A stretch of 64,000 bases of DNA from Mercurialis annua (lineage: Eukaryota > Streptophyta > Magnoliopsida > Malpighiales > Euphorbiaceae), in NCBI RefSeq assembly GCF_937616625.2, contig NC_065570.1, forward strand, positions 70,521,665 through 70,585,664, in the 5' to 3' direction. The notes under the pieces are model-generated. The model had not been told where the DNA came from and searched no databases. It saw only the letters and a list, made by a program, of their open reading frames with translations. Positions within the stretch are counted from its first letter, which is position 1. Every line of letters starts with the position of its first letter. A program made the translations under genes and the position numbers. Below are positions 36,730 to 49,473 of the stretch, one piece after another.

Positions 36730-38494
36730 TCAGTTTATATAGTTCTGCAGATTCAGTGACAGACTGATGTCTTTGGCAATGTTCTGTGCATCAGTAGATA
36801 TTCCGAGCAATCCTCTCATGGCAAACCCAGCACAATATAAGCCATTTTTTCCTTTCCAGTGGTTGGGAAAATTTCTTTTAGGCATTCCATTCTTGTTGAA
36901 TAGGTCATTTTCGTCCTAAAAGAGTTAATTAAGAAAATATCAAATTAGTCTGATATTTAAATGCTAAAATACTAAGAATTTAGAGAACATTTGTGATTAG
37001 TCAATAATTAATGTACCTCAAGCCAGTCTTTCACGGTACTTTTGTATCCTGTGGCAAAGATTATAGCGTCGAATTTATTGATTCTCTCATTTGCAAACTC
37101 GATTTGATTTCCTTTAATGTTTGTTATTGAAGGAAATACCTGACAATATCGATAAACTTGTTAATTTGGATTTTAAAATTTACTTATAACAATCGAAAAA
37201 ATGACACTTGAATAACTAATGAGAAATTTGATGTTGAAAATAAAATCTAGTACCTTAATTTCTCCTCTTTTGATCTTCTCAATAGCACCAACATCAATAG
37301 TAGGAGATCTACCAGTTATGGCTTTAAGATAAAATGGTCCCTCAGTCGGTCTTTTGAGTCCATATTTAGACAATTCCCCATATTTTAATTTGCATAACAT
37401 CACCATCAATGGATCAACTAAGTTGCAAGGAAAGAATTTTAACAAATTCATGCCTAAAAACACCATCTCCTTGGTAACAACATGAACCTGCATAAAGGAA
37501 AAACTCTAATTAATTAAGCGTACTTCATACAAAAAAATCATTTTTTTTATTTTTCACAAATTTAACAAAAACTTTTAATTTTCAAATTGAAAAATCACTG
37601 AAATTGAGCTAAAATTACTATCAACCTTTTAAATTTGGATAAAATTGCTAAAATAAAAAGTTTTGCTTAGATTTTGTAACAAGATAAAAAGATTTGTTTT
37701 GTTTGGAACTATTAGACCAATTTATTGATTAAACTTATTGAATAAATCATATTTCACTTTCACTATGATATGAAATTAAAATCAAAATCTTCTTGGAACA
37801 AGAATAGAAAAAGTATAAATTTTAGTCTATTTATATAAAATTACGAAGAAAAAAAATTAAATACCGGACTGCGAGCGATGATGGAAGTACGAGCGCCGGA
37901 GTTCGACAAATCATAAGCGATTTCCATTCCGGAATTTCCACAACCAACAACCAAAACATCTTTGCCACAAAACTGTTTTCCATTAACATACTTACTTGAA
38001 TGAATGAACTCACCATCAAAAATATCTAATCCAACAACTTTAGGAATGAACCCTTCACTATTTTCACCACTAGCAACCACAAGATGCTTAGCAAGATAAA
38101 TCTCACACAAATCGAAACAATTTTCTTTCACTTCAACCCGCCAATTTTCACTCTCGTCATCATAAAACGCACGCTGAACAGATCGATTATACCTCGGATC
38201 AATTTTAAATTGAGTCACATAGTTATCCAAATAACTAACAAAAGTCGCCCTCGGTACGAATGTAGGCGTGTCTGGAGGGTATTCCATGTGAGGAAGCTCG
38301 CAAAATTGCTTACCGAGGTGTAATTTGAGCCGATCATACGCCCTTTTTTTCCATAACGAAGCATAACAATCCTCTCTTTCGAGCACAATGTTAGAGATCG
38401 ATAGGCGATTGAGACATGCTGATGTGGCTAGACCAGCAGGGCCTGCACCAACTATAACTACAGTAGTATTAGTAGTATTATTGGTTTTTTCCAT
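36730..38494 (-). CDS. YUCCA10/11-like flavin-containing monooxygenase, copy 2
   Basis: Tandem paralog of the gene at 33238, same strand and predicted auxin-biosynthetic reaction. Exons 38494-37865, 37487-37254, 37139-37017 and 36915-36730 encode 390 residues; exons 2 and 3 are exactly as long as in copy 1 (234 and 123 nt) and all introns are phase 0. FAD motif GAGPAG is at residues 16-21, followed by [11 protein letters not shown] (FMO motif), GCGNSG (NADPH) and FATGYKS. I start at 38494 (MEKTNN), since the upstream ATG at 38545 adds 17 non-conserved residues. The C-terminus (LQNYIN) is slightly longer than in copy 1. No disabling change is seen, so both copies could be active; YUC10/11-type genes are typically reproductive or seed-expressed, which is family knowledge only. 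Confidence 0.93.
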
Positions 38495-40541
38495 TAGTGT
38501 CAAGAAAATTGATGAACACACACTCAAAAATTGAATTGAATTCAAGAGAAATTTAATAGAAAAATCAATGTATTAGATTTGTTTAGACTTCATGTTTGCT
38601 GCGTATATGCATTACAATTATATATACTGACAAATGTAGCATTTTCGTATTTTCTTTTCCATGTTACTTCATTTCTTAAAATGTATTTTATTCATTATAA
38701 GTGAATAATTGTAAATATTCAATGTATCAAAATTGTGTAATCAAAAGCAGCTTTTGTCATTGGTTTAGATTTTTAGAAATATATTGTTTTCCTTTTATAG
38801 TTCTTTTGTGTAGATCCTCAATATCTACTTTACCTAATTTAGCTCAAATCTTACTATGCAATTATCAAATTGATGGTTCAGATAGACTAATGCTATATAA
38901 TCCCCCTTTTTAACCCACATTCTTTAACCCATTTAACGTGTCAATAAATTAGTGAATGTATTAAAAGTTGTTTTTTGAGATATACACTTTTAGAGAGAAA
39001 TTAGACGAATTAAATGATGTCACGTAAGGATGGACAATGGAGGTGGTATAAAATGGTGGGTTAAAATTTAAATAGCATTTTCCGTTCAGATATTTTAAGT
39101 CTCATTTTTTTCAAGAATTGTATCAATAAAAAAGGGGAAAAATAGCTAAAAATGGGTTTCATTTCCATTGATATCTTCTATATTATTGTAGACTAAATAA
39201 TAATTTTTTCTTCTTTGTAAATATTCCTATTTTGACCTAAATAGGGTAAATTTAAGGGTTATTGACAAATTAAAATCTAATCTTTCCGGTTTGTAGCAAT
39301 TCAAGAGATTCAAATTAAATCATAAATTTTAGGGTTATTGGAATTAAATTCTAATTTTTAGTTTTTTGATGTCGTTTTAGTACATATTTCATAATTTTAT
39401 ATTTTGTGAAAACGGCTATGGACAATCCAAATGCCAAAAATTGAAAGAATATTATGGGTGACGCGATATTTTAAACGTAGTGCTTAAATAGTATAAATGG
39501 GAAAGATTAGAATTTAATATGCAAATAATCCTAAAAATACAGAATCCGGATGAGCTGGCAGTTACTCTGCTGCTAGTTACCGGTTATCCCCGGTTATTTA
39601 TTTTATCATTTCCAATATTCTTTTATACCATCAATAGTCATTTTTCTTGTCTATTATTTATCTCTCTTTATTTTCTGGTTATGCTACGAGAACAATAAAT
39701 AAAACAACTAATACAGTTATAATATGTGACATTAAGACTATTTTTAATTATACTTCTAAATGCAATATTAGAGATTGGGAGAAAGAAGGGGGATTATGTG
39801 ACGAAAAAAATCAATAAACTGTAGTTTAGGATAATGTTTTACGTTTTTCTTTTCTAGAGTGCCAACAGGAAAATGTACATAACGGGGGCGTCCATAATAG
39901 GCAAAGTTTAAACTCTAAATACAAATAATTACTATATATTTAGGACTTCTAATAAAAATTACATTACTTAAATTTATATAATGTACGTATTTCAGTACTA
40001 ACTTTCTCCCTTTCTGTATATAAACTTAATTGATATTATAAAAATTATGAGAAAATTACGCCGCGTTACCTTTTTAAAAAATTTGTAACAATACATTTTA
40101 ATTTTTTGTTGTTGTAAAAATATATATTTTTTTAAATTTTTTTAATAAAAATATGCCATTTAATTATAATCTATTAATGATCTACCGATAATCTATCATT
40201 TTTATAAAATAAAATAAAATATATTTTTACAAACATTTAATTAAGAAATACTTTTGTAAAAAAATCCAATAGTTAATTTAATTATATCCAGATATGTACT
40301 TACAAGGACTACTTGATATCAATATTAAATTCAAATCTGTCCTGTCTACATATTTAAGAATTTATTGTCTAATTAAATGTTCAAATTACATACTCTCTGT
40401 CCCTCTTTTTATAATAAAAGGTATGCTTGTGAAAAATTTATAACCTACCACTTAACAATTTGTAATTCAATATTTATACTATTTGAGGTATGATTCGTTG
40501 GTTATTTTTTTATCCTTGTCCTAAATTGATTATTAATTATA
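38495..40541. other. Intergenic region upstream of YUCCA copy 2
   Basis: No gene is seen. Two weak inverted-repeat elements can be made out: about 38903-39070 (TTTAACCCAC...GTGGGTTAAA) and about 39258-39533 (TTATTGACAAATTAAAATC... and its diverged complement). Neither has a clear target duplication. Confidence 0.45.
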
Positions 40542-41318
40542 GAGCAAAGTACTTTAAAACTCCTTACATTTTTATAGAGCAAATTACTTAAAGACATTTG
40601 AGGTATATCAAAATTAACAGTTTGATACTTCTTATTTTAAAAGTTTACTTAATGGTCCCTCAGTTTTAATTCCATTAACTGAGAGATCCTTCTGTTAATT
40701 TGAGGGATCAAATCGTTTAACAGATTAAAACTCGGGTACTAAATCATTTAAAAGTGAGGGACCAAATCATTCACAAAATTAAAGGTGGAGTACCAAATTG
40801 TTTGAAAATAAGTGTTGAAATTAACGGAAGGACCTAATAGTTAACAAAATTAAAACTGAGGGACCATTAAATAGACTTTTGAAACAAGGGTACCAAACTG
40901 TTAATTATGGTATACTTCTGGAATCTTAGCGTAATTTTCTCTTTTTTATAATTCATATTTTGGACCCTCTTGTTTGTAAATCAAACGATTTGGTCCCTCA
41001 ATTTTTATTCTGTCAATAATTTAGTCCCTTTGTCTATTTTTGGTGCTAGTCGACCAAGTCAAAGGACTTAGAGTAAATTAATTTCAAACTTGAGGGACCA
41101 AATCGTAGAAAAAAACAAAAGTGGAGGATTATATCGTTTCTTTAAAATTAATATTTTTTCATTTAGTTATTTGACTCGGTTGACTAACACCGAAAATAGA
41201 CGGAAGGACTAAATCGTTGACGGAAACAAAAGTGAGGGAACAAATCGTTTAATTTTCAAATAAGAGTGACCAAAGTGTGAATTATAACAAATATGAGGGG
41301 CTTCAGAGTAATTTGCTC
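40542..41318. mobile_element. Outer Mutator-type MITE, interrupted
   Basis: Ends GAGCAAAGTAC and GTAATTTGCTC; flanking 9-mers TTAATTATA (40533-40541) and TAAATTAGA (41319-41327) match at 7 of 9, consistent with an old duplication. Its left arm is split by the element at 40577. The interior is rich in GGTCCCT and AGGGACC phrases (ATTTGGTCCCTCAATTTTT). No coding capacity. Confidence 0.65.
40577..40941. mobile_element. Inner Mutator-type MITE nested in 40542-41318
   Basis: A 365-bp element with ends GAGCAAATTAC and GTAATTTTCTC, flanked by ATTTTTATA (40568-40576) and TTTTTTATA (40942-40950), 8 of 9 identical. Removing it plus one duplication restores continuity of the outer arm (CATTTTTATAATTCATATTTTGG) with its partner arm. 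Inner and outer ends are related, so a family member seems to have jumped into another. Confidence 0.7.
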
Positions 41319-41649
41319 TAAATTAGATTATATATACACCCTTCAAAAGGCCTTGGGCTTTTGCTTTTCGGACTGAACCCATTAGGTTCGCTTGTTGTTA
41401 TACTCGAACAACGGAAATCTAACGCCCGGTCGTAATAGTAATATATAAATACAGAACAAAAATGCCCTCCAAATCTTAAATAGTTGCAAAAATAAACTTT
41501 GGATCTAATTTATCACTAACAATTCCCAGGTATCATCTTTTGCTCTTTTATGTGTTTGTCTCTGTGTTTTGCGTAGTATTAAGTTATCGTTTCTAGATGG
41601 GTATTAATGATTTGACGGTGTTTTTTGTTTGTGGGTATTGAATTAGAGA
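41319..41649. promoter_or_regulatory. Promoter and 5' UTR with probable leader intron of RABC1 copy 1
   Basis: The leader contains CCCAG|GTATCATC (donor at about 41531) and AATTAG (acceptor at about 41646), compatible with a GT-AG intron ending just before the ATG. The same donor context recurs in the paralog at 51875, supporting it. Confidence 0.5.
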
Positions 41650-43766
41650 ATGGAAACAGGCGAATTTGAATATTTGTTCAAGTTATTACTCATTGGGGAT
41701 TCAGGCGTAGGCAAAAGTAGTTTGCTTTTGAGTTTCACTTCCGACACTTTTGATGATCTCTCTCCGACCATTGGTAACTAACTAATTCTTGGTTTTTTGT
41801 CCTTTTATTTAATTAGATTAACACAATTTGTTTTTGTGAATCTTCACTTATGCGAATTAGGATTTTGTCAATCCATTTGTTGATTTTGTAATGCTATTGA
41901 TTTGTGGAGGAGAGCTAGGTAGCACGGGCACCGACACGATGAAACAACCTTATTTTAAGGTTTTCTATGTTAAAATTGAAGTTTCATATCCCAAATGTTT
42001 CTGAATCGGGAACGTTGACTAAGTGAAGTGTCCGTGCTACCCAGGAGTAGAATCTTTTTCTTATTGTTTGTGGGATTGGTTTTTTATAAAGCACTTCAAT
42101 TTTTTAGGTGTGGATTTTAAGGTACAGTATGCTACTATAGGTGGGAAAAAATTGAAGCTTGCTATCTGGGACACAGGTGGTTTAATTTTTTTTTCTTTTC
42201 ATAATATGATGTCTGTTTTGAAATATTTCGTTATCGTTGATTGTACGCGTGGTTATTAACTGTAATTCTTTTTTAATTTGGAAGCTGGACAGGAGAGATT
42301 TAGGACACTTACTAGTTCTTATTATAGAGGAGCTCAAGGGATTATAATGGGTATGTACTTAGTTTCGCATATATTTCTTCTTCTTCTTCATATTGGTACC
42401 TTGTCATTGTTCAACACTTACTTATGTATGATGCTATTGTATTATTGAAGAAATAACGATGCAATATGTCATGATCCATGTTGAAGTGGCAAAATCTGCA
42501 TTAATTTTTTTTAAAGCTTATCTGCACTTGGATGTGGAGACAACGTTTATTGCATAAGCTGAATCTCTTACACCCCAGTGTTTTTCTTCCTCTCAAGTAT
42601 AGTGCATCTTTTTGTAGGCTAAGTGATTTATGGCACTGTGCTTGTGCTTTGATGTTATAGCTTTAAAATAATATTACAAAGTTTTGGCAGTAATTGGTAG
42701 GTTGTTATTATGTGTATCTCATGTTTGACCGACTTCAAGGTTGTTGTTTTTGGCACAGTGTATGATGTAACAAGACGAGATACGTTTACTAATCTATCTG
42801 ATATATGGGCAAAAGAAATTGATCTGTATTCCACGAATCAAGATTGCATTAAAATGCTTGTTGGAAACAAAGTTGACAAGGTACGTTGCTGCAAAAGCAA
42901 AGAAATTCACATAAACTTCTTCTCTCTTGTTTAGGATGCAATGAGAATATACTACTATTTTTAATGCCATTTTTTTGCCTAAATAGGTACATCAATGCCT
43001 TTCAGCATTTATCTTTAGTTTCTATTGCGTTCTTTGCTGTTTTGTGTCTCACAATCTTGTTAGTGGATTTAACATATCCAAACATATGTTTTGCAGGAAA
43101 GTGAAATGGTTGTCACTAAAAAAGAGGGAATTGACTTTGCAAGACAATATGGATGCCTTTTTATTGAATGTAGTGCAAAAACTCGAGCCAATGTGGAGCA
43201 ATGCTTTGAGGAGCTTGTTTTAAAGGTATTCGAAATTTAGCATTTTCATAGTATCAGTAAACTTTCTTTTCTGTTTAAATTTTTTGCTTTTGAAGTTATA
43301 ACTCGCAGGAAACAAATCATGGCAATTATGAGTAGTTTGCACTGACAGTCTCAACTTTCTTCTCTCTCCATCATAGTGTTTTTTATTTACTATGTAACGA
43401 TGAAATGCGTTAACTTTAAGTAATTTATCTCCATTTCTGTCATTTTTAGACGATGTGACAATGAACTAGACGCCTATATAGACTAAAAAGAACTATATTT
43501 TTTATCCTCGTAAAGTATGTCATGTATCAAGATCACGTGACGCAACATCACTTGCCATTTATTGTATGAAATACCAGATTCATCTTTTGCAGACTTTGTT
43601 CCTATTTTAAAATTCATAAATATAACGAGACTGGTGACAATGATTATGTATTAATATGCAGATTTTAGAATCACCGAGTCTTGTATGCGAAGGCGCAAAT
43701 GGTGTGAAAAAGAACATCTTCAAACAGAAGCCTCCACAGGATGTTGCAACTAGCAGTTGCTGCTAA
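41650..43766 (+). CDS. RABC1: Rab18-type small GTPase (RABC1), copy 1
   Basis: Membrane-traffic GTPase of the plant Rab18/RABC subfamily, acting at ER- and lipid-droplet-related membranes as a prenylated peripheral protein. Six exons: 41650-41773, 42108-42176, 42285-42350, 42759-42880, 43097-43225 and 43662-43766, coding for 204 residues. P-loop GDSGVGKS at 16-23, switch-I T40, DTAGQE at 63-68 (Q67 retained), NKVD at 123-126 and SAK at 153-155: all nucleotide-binding motifs are complete. The protein ends exactly in SSCC, a double-cysteine site for geranylgeranylation. RABC1 is assigned from [19 protein letters not shown] and [18 protein letters not shown] close paralog with identical exon sizes 2-5 lies at 51989, separated by SOSEKI and repeats. 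Confidence 0.94.
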
Positions 43767-44634
43767 TGACGATGCTGTAACTTCATTCTTTTACAGCTCT
43801 CTTCACTGACATAGCCTTCCGGTCTTCGACTATTCTTTCCATTATACTGTAAATTAATTACAAATCGATAACCGTTTGATGTCATTTTGTCGTCTCCCTT
43901 GGCCAAATTATGTATTTTTTTTATGCCATGGCCATGAATTTCCCATATTCCTTACTGTTCTAAACGTTACCTGTGAAAGACCATTAATTTCAGGACATGG
44001 TTCCTTTTTTCTGGTGTTATTTTTTCAGTACATGATAGCTATTGGCGCAACTTGTTTTTCCAGCACTGTAATGCATAACTTAAAACTAATGAAGACCAAT
44101 GGAATAAGAATTTAATTCATTCCACCTCAAATCTAAAATTGGAATACAAGATTGAGCTATTGTGAATGGACCAACAAATTCAATTTTAATTATATCACAA
44201 ACTGCAAAAGAAAACACCAACTCTACAAATTAATTATGTTGAATTAAGATTTTAATCAAAAGTTAGTTGGGGAAATGTATTTGTTGCGGGAAATCTGACT
44301 TAGTAATCATATTTGTAGTTTTTTCCTCCGTTTAAATAGCTATAAACAGGTTCTTAAGTTTGGGTTCCATATTATCTCCAAGTCTCTTCTGTATGTAGGA
44401 AAAACATATGATATCTGAATGGTTGCATATATGTAGGACTGCAATTTTGAAATGCGATTATAGCAATTCAAGTACAAAAGGAAACATAACAAGGAATATT
44501 TGAATGTCTTGTTTTTGGACATTTAGTGAAGCAGGCCGGCAACACAGTGACAAACGATGAGTCTTGTCTCTAACTATTAAGTAATAAATTGTGGGTTTGT
44601 TTGTTGCTGTTGTTGATAGAGAACAAATATAAAA
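43767..44634. other. 3' flank of RABC1 copy 1 and SOSEKI promoter
   Basis: Roughly the first 350 bases should be 3' UTR and terminator of the GTPase gene. The rest is the upstream region of SOSEKI, without a clear TATA box or auxin-response TGTCTC pair beyond single chance matches. No gene is seen. Confidence 0.45.
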
Positions 44635-45677
44635 ATGGAAGGATCAACAACAGGAGAAGTTAGGCGGGTTCATATCATATACTTCCTCAGCATTATGGGT
44701 CACATGGAGCAACCGCATCTCATTCGGGTTCATCATCTCAATCGCACCGGAGTCTATCTGAGAGGTATAAATTTTTCATAGTAAAATGTTGATAGATGAA
44801 TGCTAATTGTTGGATCAAACAGATATGAAAAGATGGATGGCCGAGTTGCGAGGAAAACAAATGCCTGCATCATTTGCTTGGTCTTACAAGAGGTTATTCT
44901 AGTTTGTAATTTGTAGTATGTTATAATAATAATAATAATAAGTCTATTTAGTTCTTAGTTTTTGGGATTCATGCAGGAGATACAAGAGTGGTTATGTGTG
45001 GCAAGATTTGATGGATGATGATCTCATTACCCCAATTTCTGATAATGAATATGTCCTCAAAGGATCACAAATTTCTTCTTATGGGGAAATCACAGAAAAT
45101 GTTAAGGTTGGGGAAGAGAATCAAGTGAAAAGTTCAAGCCAAACATCCCCAAAAGCTAGCACAAAAATGTCACCTCTATTTAGTTCAGAAGGAGATGACA
45201 AGAAGAAGAGCAAAAGCTACTCAAAGATGGTGCGAAACCTCGTTACTTGTGGGGCTGTCGATACTAATGATAATGCTTTGCTTGCGTTTAACAAATCTAC
45301 GACTCAACACAATGCTCGGTAACATCATTGATCTCTAAATAACTATACATATATATGTATGTTCATGTAACTAAATTATATATTTCTGATGCTTAAACTA
45401 TAAATATATTAGCAGGCCGCGTTTTGATCAACGCAACACCAAACTTAATAATCCCACATGCTCGTAAGTGCATTTTTCTTTAGCATTCAACATCATTATG
45501 TAGTCTATTGCCTAAGAGTTGGAATATATAGTAAGATGAATTATTAAATAGTTTGTCCGGTTGATATGGAAATTATGCAGGCAATGCGGCAAGCGGTTCA
45601 AACCAGAGAAACTGCACATGCACATGCAGTCCTGCAAGGGAATGAAAGCTTCTGCAAAGAAAAAAACTCATTCAATG
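44635..45677 (+). CDS. SOSEKI family polarity protein (DUF966, DIX-like)
   Basis: SOSEKI proteins polymerise through an N-terminal DIX-like domain and mark cell corners or edges, linking polarity to division orientation. Five exons: 44635-44764, 44823-44892, 44977-45318, 45416-45463 and 45581-45677, predicting 228 residues. The conserved N-terminal block begins [20 protein letters not shown] (9-28), continues through KRWMAELRG and [19 protein letters not shown] and ends in [18 protein letters not shown] Ser/Lys-rich linker follows, then [15 protein letters not shown] and a C-terminal zinc-binding motif [20 protein letters not shown]. Intron 2 uses the weak donor GTTATT. At 228 residues it is short against the usual 340-420 of Arabidopsis members, mainly in the linker. 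The exon-5 frame is set by the CSQCG motif split across the exon 4/5 junction. Confidence 0.88.
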
Positions 45678-46724
45678 AATCAGCTCATATCTATATCATG
45701 AACAACTATACAACTACATTTTTCAATGAACAGCTTCAAAACAGTGCCTGCACAACAATAGATCGGCAACTTCAGCTTATATCCCAAATTTGTATATTGT
45801 GAATGAGAGAAAGCTGCTGCAAATCAAATTTGTATATTGTTAATGAGAGAACTGCAAATCAAATTTAGTTTGCTAAAACCAACCTATGTCTTTATCTATA
45901 TACAAAAATAATAATGGGTTATATCTAATTTGATCACCTAATTTAAAGTTATATATTTATTTACTAATTAATTACAAATTTATACTATTCATTTGATTAT
46001 CAAAAGGTGGAATATAATTATAAGTATGAACTCTATATAATAAACTAAACAAATAATTATAATTATAAATTAAGTACTATTTAATGTATAAATTATGCTG
46101 ATAGTCAATATTAATGTGGAACTACTATTGCATTGTTTATAAAATTTCAGAATTTAATTACTAATTAGGCCAACATGTCATATATTTTTCTTTAACAGAG
46201 ATAGATAAAAACAAAATACAAAGCAAGAAGAAAAACCAAAAGAACAGCAACAAAAGTTAATGTTCTCTCATACAACGTTTGATAATTAGTAATTAAATAT
46301 GATACAGTTGAAATAAGGAAAAGGTTATTTTTATTTGAGAATTATTCTAAAATTAACTACTTACTTTATTCTTAGTAATTTAAGATTCATTAAGTTTATG
46401 ATTTCTTACGGATACTTGCCGTTGCAACTGCTTACTTTTTTTGGTGATACTTTATTTTTGGTGACGAAGAGTGTCTTTTTACGGATACTTAAGATTCATT
46501 AAGTTTTGATACTTTATTTTTGGAGACGAAGAGCGTCTTTTTACGGATATTTGCCGTTGCAACACCCTGCACCAAAAAAGACACTCTTCGTCACCAAAAA
46601 CAAAAAAATACAATATACTCATTATCAAATAAAGGATTAAAAAACACTATTACAAAAAAATTAACGATTTTTTTGGTATTAATCAATTTTTGTAATTTTA
46701 ACCGAAAAATGATGATTATTTTTA
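45678..46724. other. 3' flank of SOSEKI with small repeats
   Basis: A two-copy tandem repeat of about 38-40 bp (CAAATTTGTATATTGT-GAATGAGAGAA) lies at about 45784-45866 in the probable 3' UTR. An inverted and direct repeat cluster lies at 46410-46605. Otherwise AT-rich DNA without a gene. Confidence 0.5.
46410..46605. repeat. Direct and inverted repeat cluster
   Basis: TTTTGGTGACGAAGAGTGTC (about 46457-46476) occurs again with small changes at about 46518-46538, and as a perfect complement, GACACTCTTCGTCACCAAAA, at about 46580-46599. TACGGATACTTGCCGTTGCAAC also recurs. The result is a strong hairpin, possibly MITE-derived. Confidence 0.65.
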
Positions 46725-47378
46725 GGCTTAATTCCTTAAAAAACCCTCACCTTACATTTTTTCTTCGTTTATACTATGACCTTGTAAAAACACCATTTAT
46801 ACCCAATTTTGGGTTTTTATGTTTCATCACTACCCAAAAGTATTAAATTGTACTCTTTTTATTTGGAAAAGATTTTAAACATACTTTTTTTATTTTAAAA
46901 AATATAAATAAATCCTTAAACTTAAAAAATAATCAAATACATTCAAATAATTAATTAATTAATTAATTTTTTTAATTTTATAAAATAAAAAAAATAAAAA
47001 AAATTATTATTATTTTTAATTTTTTTGTCGAAAATATTCTTAAAAAAATTAAAAAAATTCGGAAATACTTTTGAAAAAAATTAAAAAAATAAAAAAAAAA
47101 TCGGAAATACTTTTAAAAAAATTAAAAATATATATTATTATTTTTAATTTTTTGAAGAAGATGATATTTTTGTATTAATAACATTAATATCTAATTAGTA
47201 TATAAGTTAAAAATGAAAGATTGTTTTAAACTCTTTTTCAAATGAAAAGAGTACAATTTAATACTTTTGGATAGAGATGAAACATAAAAATTCAAAATTG
47301 GGTATAAATGGTGTTTTTACAAGGTCAGGGTATAAACGAAAAGAAATGTTAGGTGGTTTTTTTTTATGGAATTAAGCC
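46725..47378. mobile_element. Mutator-type MITE (654 bp)
   Basis: Ends GGCTTAATTCC and GGAATTAAGCC are perfect inverted repeats; the arms continue for about 140 bp (GTATAAATGGTGTTTTTACA on the right pairs with the left). The flanking 9-bp duplication TTATTTTTA (46716-46724 and 47379-47387) is perfect. No coding frame. Confidence 0.92.
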
Positions 47379-49473
47379 TTATTTTTAAACATTAAAGCGA
47401 ATATAAAACAATTAAGTAGATGCTCATGCCTTGCGGTGGTGAAATTTGATTATTTCATAATTTTTTAACAATATTTTTTATTTGGACATGGAAATAGAAA
47501 GCCATCAATATATGGATCTCAAACAAACAATCAAAGACCATCCCCCACCCACTCATATTTAATTTAAGACCATCTCTATCTAACCCATATCAATATAAAT
47601 TTTAAATTTTAAAATTTATTTTTTCACTTCAACCGATACTCAATACTTAACCAATCATAAGATTCATAAATAGTAAATCCATTTTATATTTTGATTAATT
47701 AATTTTTTAATTTCCAATTATAATTTATATAGTTAACTTTCTAATATTCATTTTAGTCAAAATTTTCTTTCAATACTAATTAAAAATTTAAAAATTTAGT
47801 TCAAAACATTTTTATTAGTAAAGATATAATAAATAAATATAATATATTTTAATAAAAATTTAAATAATATAATATTTTATTTAAACATAAAATTACATTA
47901 CATATGTCATATTTTTTGTAATCTATTATTTTAATTTTAATTTTAATTGATGGAGTCTGTCTTCTGATCCGGTGGATTAACATGCAAAATAGAGTAGAAG
48001 CTAACAGGACGGTGGTTGTCCGATTAACTCTCCGATGCTAAAGTCGGTATTGAGCTTTGAGCAGCGTTTTGAGTTTATGAATGCAATTGTTTGTTTAGAC
48101 ATACCTCCAGCTTTTTATATAGTGGTTGAATGTATACCTTATAGACTTGAAATAGAAAAGTGAATCCTATTTGTAGGGTTTGACCCTAATTAGGAATGTG
48201 ATTACATATTCAAACGAGAGTCTTATTCATGAATATCTTTTTAAATAGTCTCATCTTTCTAAATTAGAGTTTGTAAATAGAAAAGATTTTCATAGATCTG
48301 GTCGATTGACCGAATCCCTAGGTCGAAGTGCTTCATACGAGTCTTCAGGGGATTCACCCTTATCTTTATAGATTGAAATATTATTCCAGTTAAAGGCAAA
48401 TTTCATGGATTCAGTTGTTAATTTCATCTGACTTAGGCTTTTGGCCGAAAGTCCTATATCAACTGGGGATGGATCTCCTGCGACTCGGCTTCATATCACT
48501 AATGATAGAATTCGGAATCTATATATCATTAATCATTATAATTTTAATCATTAATCACTTTAATTTTTATTTTATAATTATATATTAAATAATATTAGAT
48601 AATTAAAAATTAAGTATATTAATTTAATATTATTTGAGCATAATCAAATATATTAATAAATGAGAATGTGTGTGTTTTTAAAAATATAAAAATTGGTGTA
48701 AAATGATAAATGTTTAAAATATAATAATATTAAATTTAAAAAAGAGTATTATTTTAGTGTGAAATATAGGATAATGAGTTGGAATAAAATATTATAAAAA
48801 ACTTAAAATAGCTTGAATTTTACATTAGTTTTAGATTTTGGGTTAAAGAACTAAACCAACTTTTTTCCATTGTAATTTATTCCGATAATTTTTAAATATT
48901 TCATTGTAATTGATAATCTTTATTTACATAATATGCTATTTTTAATATTTTTTTAATTTTTTAATTAAAATATAATATATTTAAAATGAAATGAAATAAA
49001 AATGATAAAATGAAATTACATTTTATTTAGTAAATTATTTTAAATGTGGTTTGTCGACACAAGATTGTCAATTAAGTTGCGATAAGTAATAATAACATTA
49101 AATTGTTAAATGGAACTTTCTCTTTCTCCCTCTAAGAAATAACACTCTTTCCCTTCTCTCTAAATACTTTTCAAATCTTTTAGTTTGAGGAGGTGGTTTT
49201 TCGGTCAGTTTGGCCGAAAAACCACCTCTCCTCCACCACCTTTTCTTTTTATTTTATTTTATTTTAGTTTGTTTCAATAATTACTCCATAATTGGTGTAA
49301 GTTGTGTTCTTTTGTGTGTTCAATTTTAAAAACACTTAAAAACATGTTTGATTTTTTTATTTTTTTGAGTTGCATGTTAAGGTTCTATGGTCCAAACATA
49401 ATTTTTTGAAGTCTTTTTAGCTTACATATCAAAAATATTTATTTTTCTTAAAATCCATTAACCTTTAAGTATT
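47379..49473. other. Intergenic AT-rich DNA
   Basis: No gene. Around 47943-48500 the base composition rises and the text (TGATCCGGTGGATTAACATG, AACAGGACGGTGGTTGTCCG) looks like a fragment of a dispersed plant repeat whose class I cannot assign. At about 49190-49235 a short inverted repeat GAGGTGGTTTTTCGG/CCGAAAAACCACCTC is present. Confidence 0.45.

Noticed and set aside
45566..45802. Open frame around SOSEKI exon 5
   Set aside because: It reads a different frame from the CSQCGKRF zinc motif; the real exon 5 ends at 45677.
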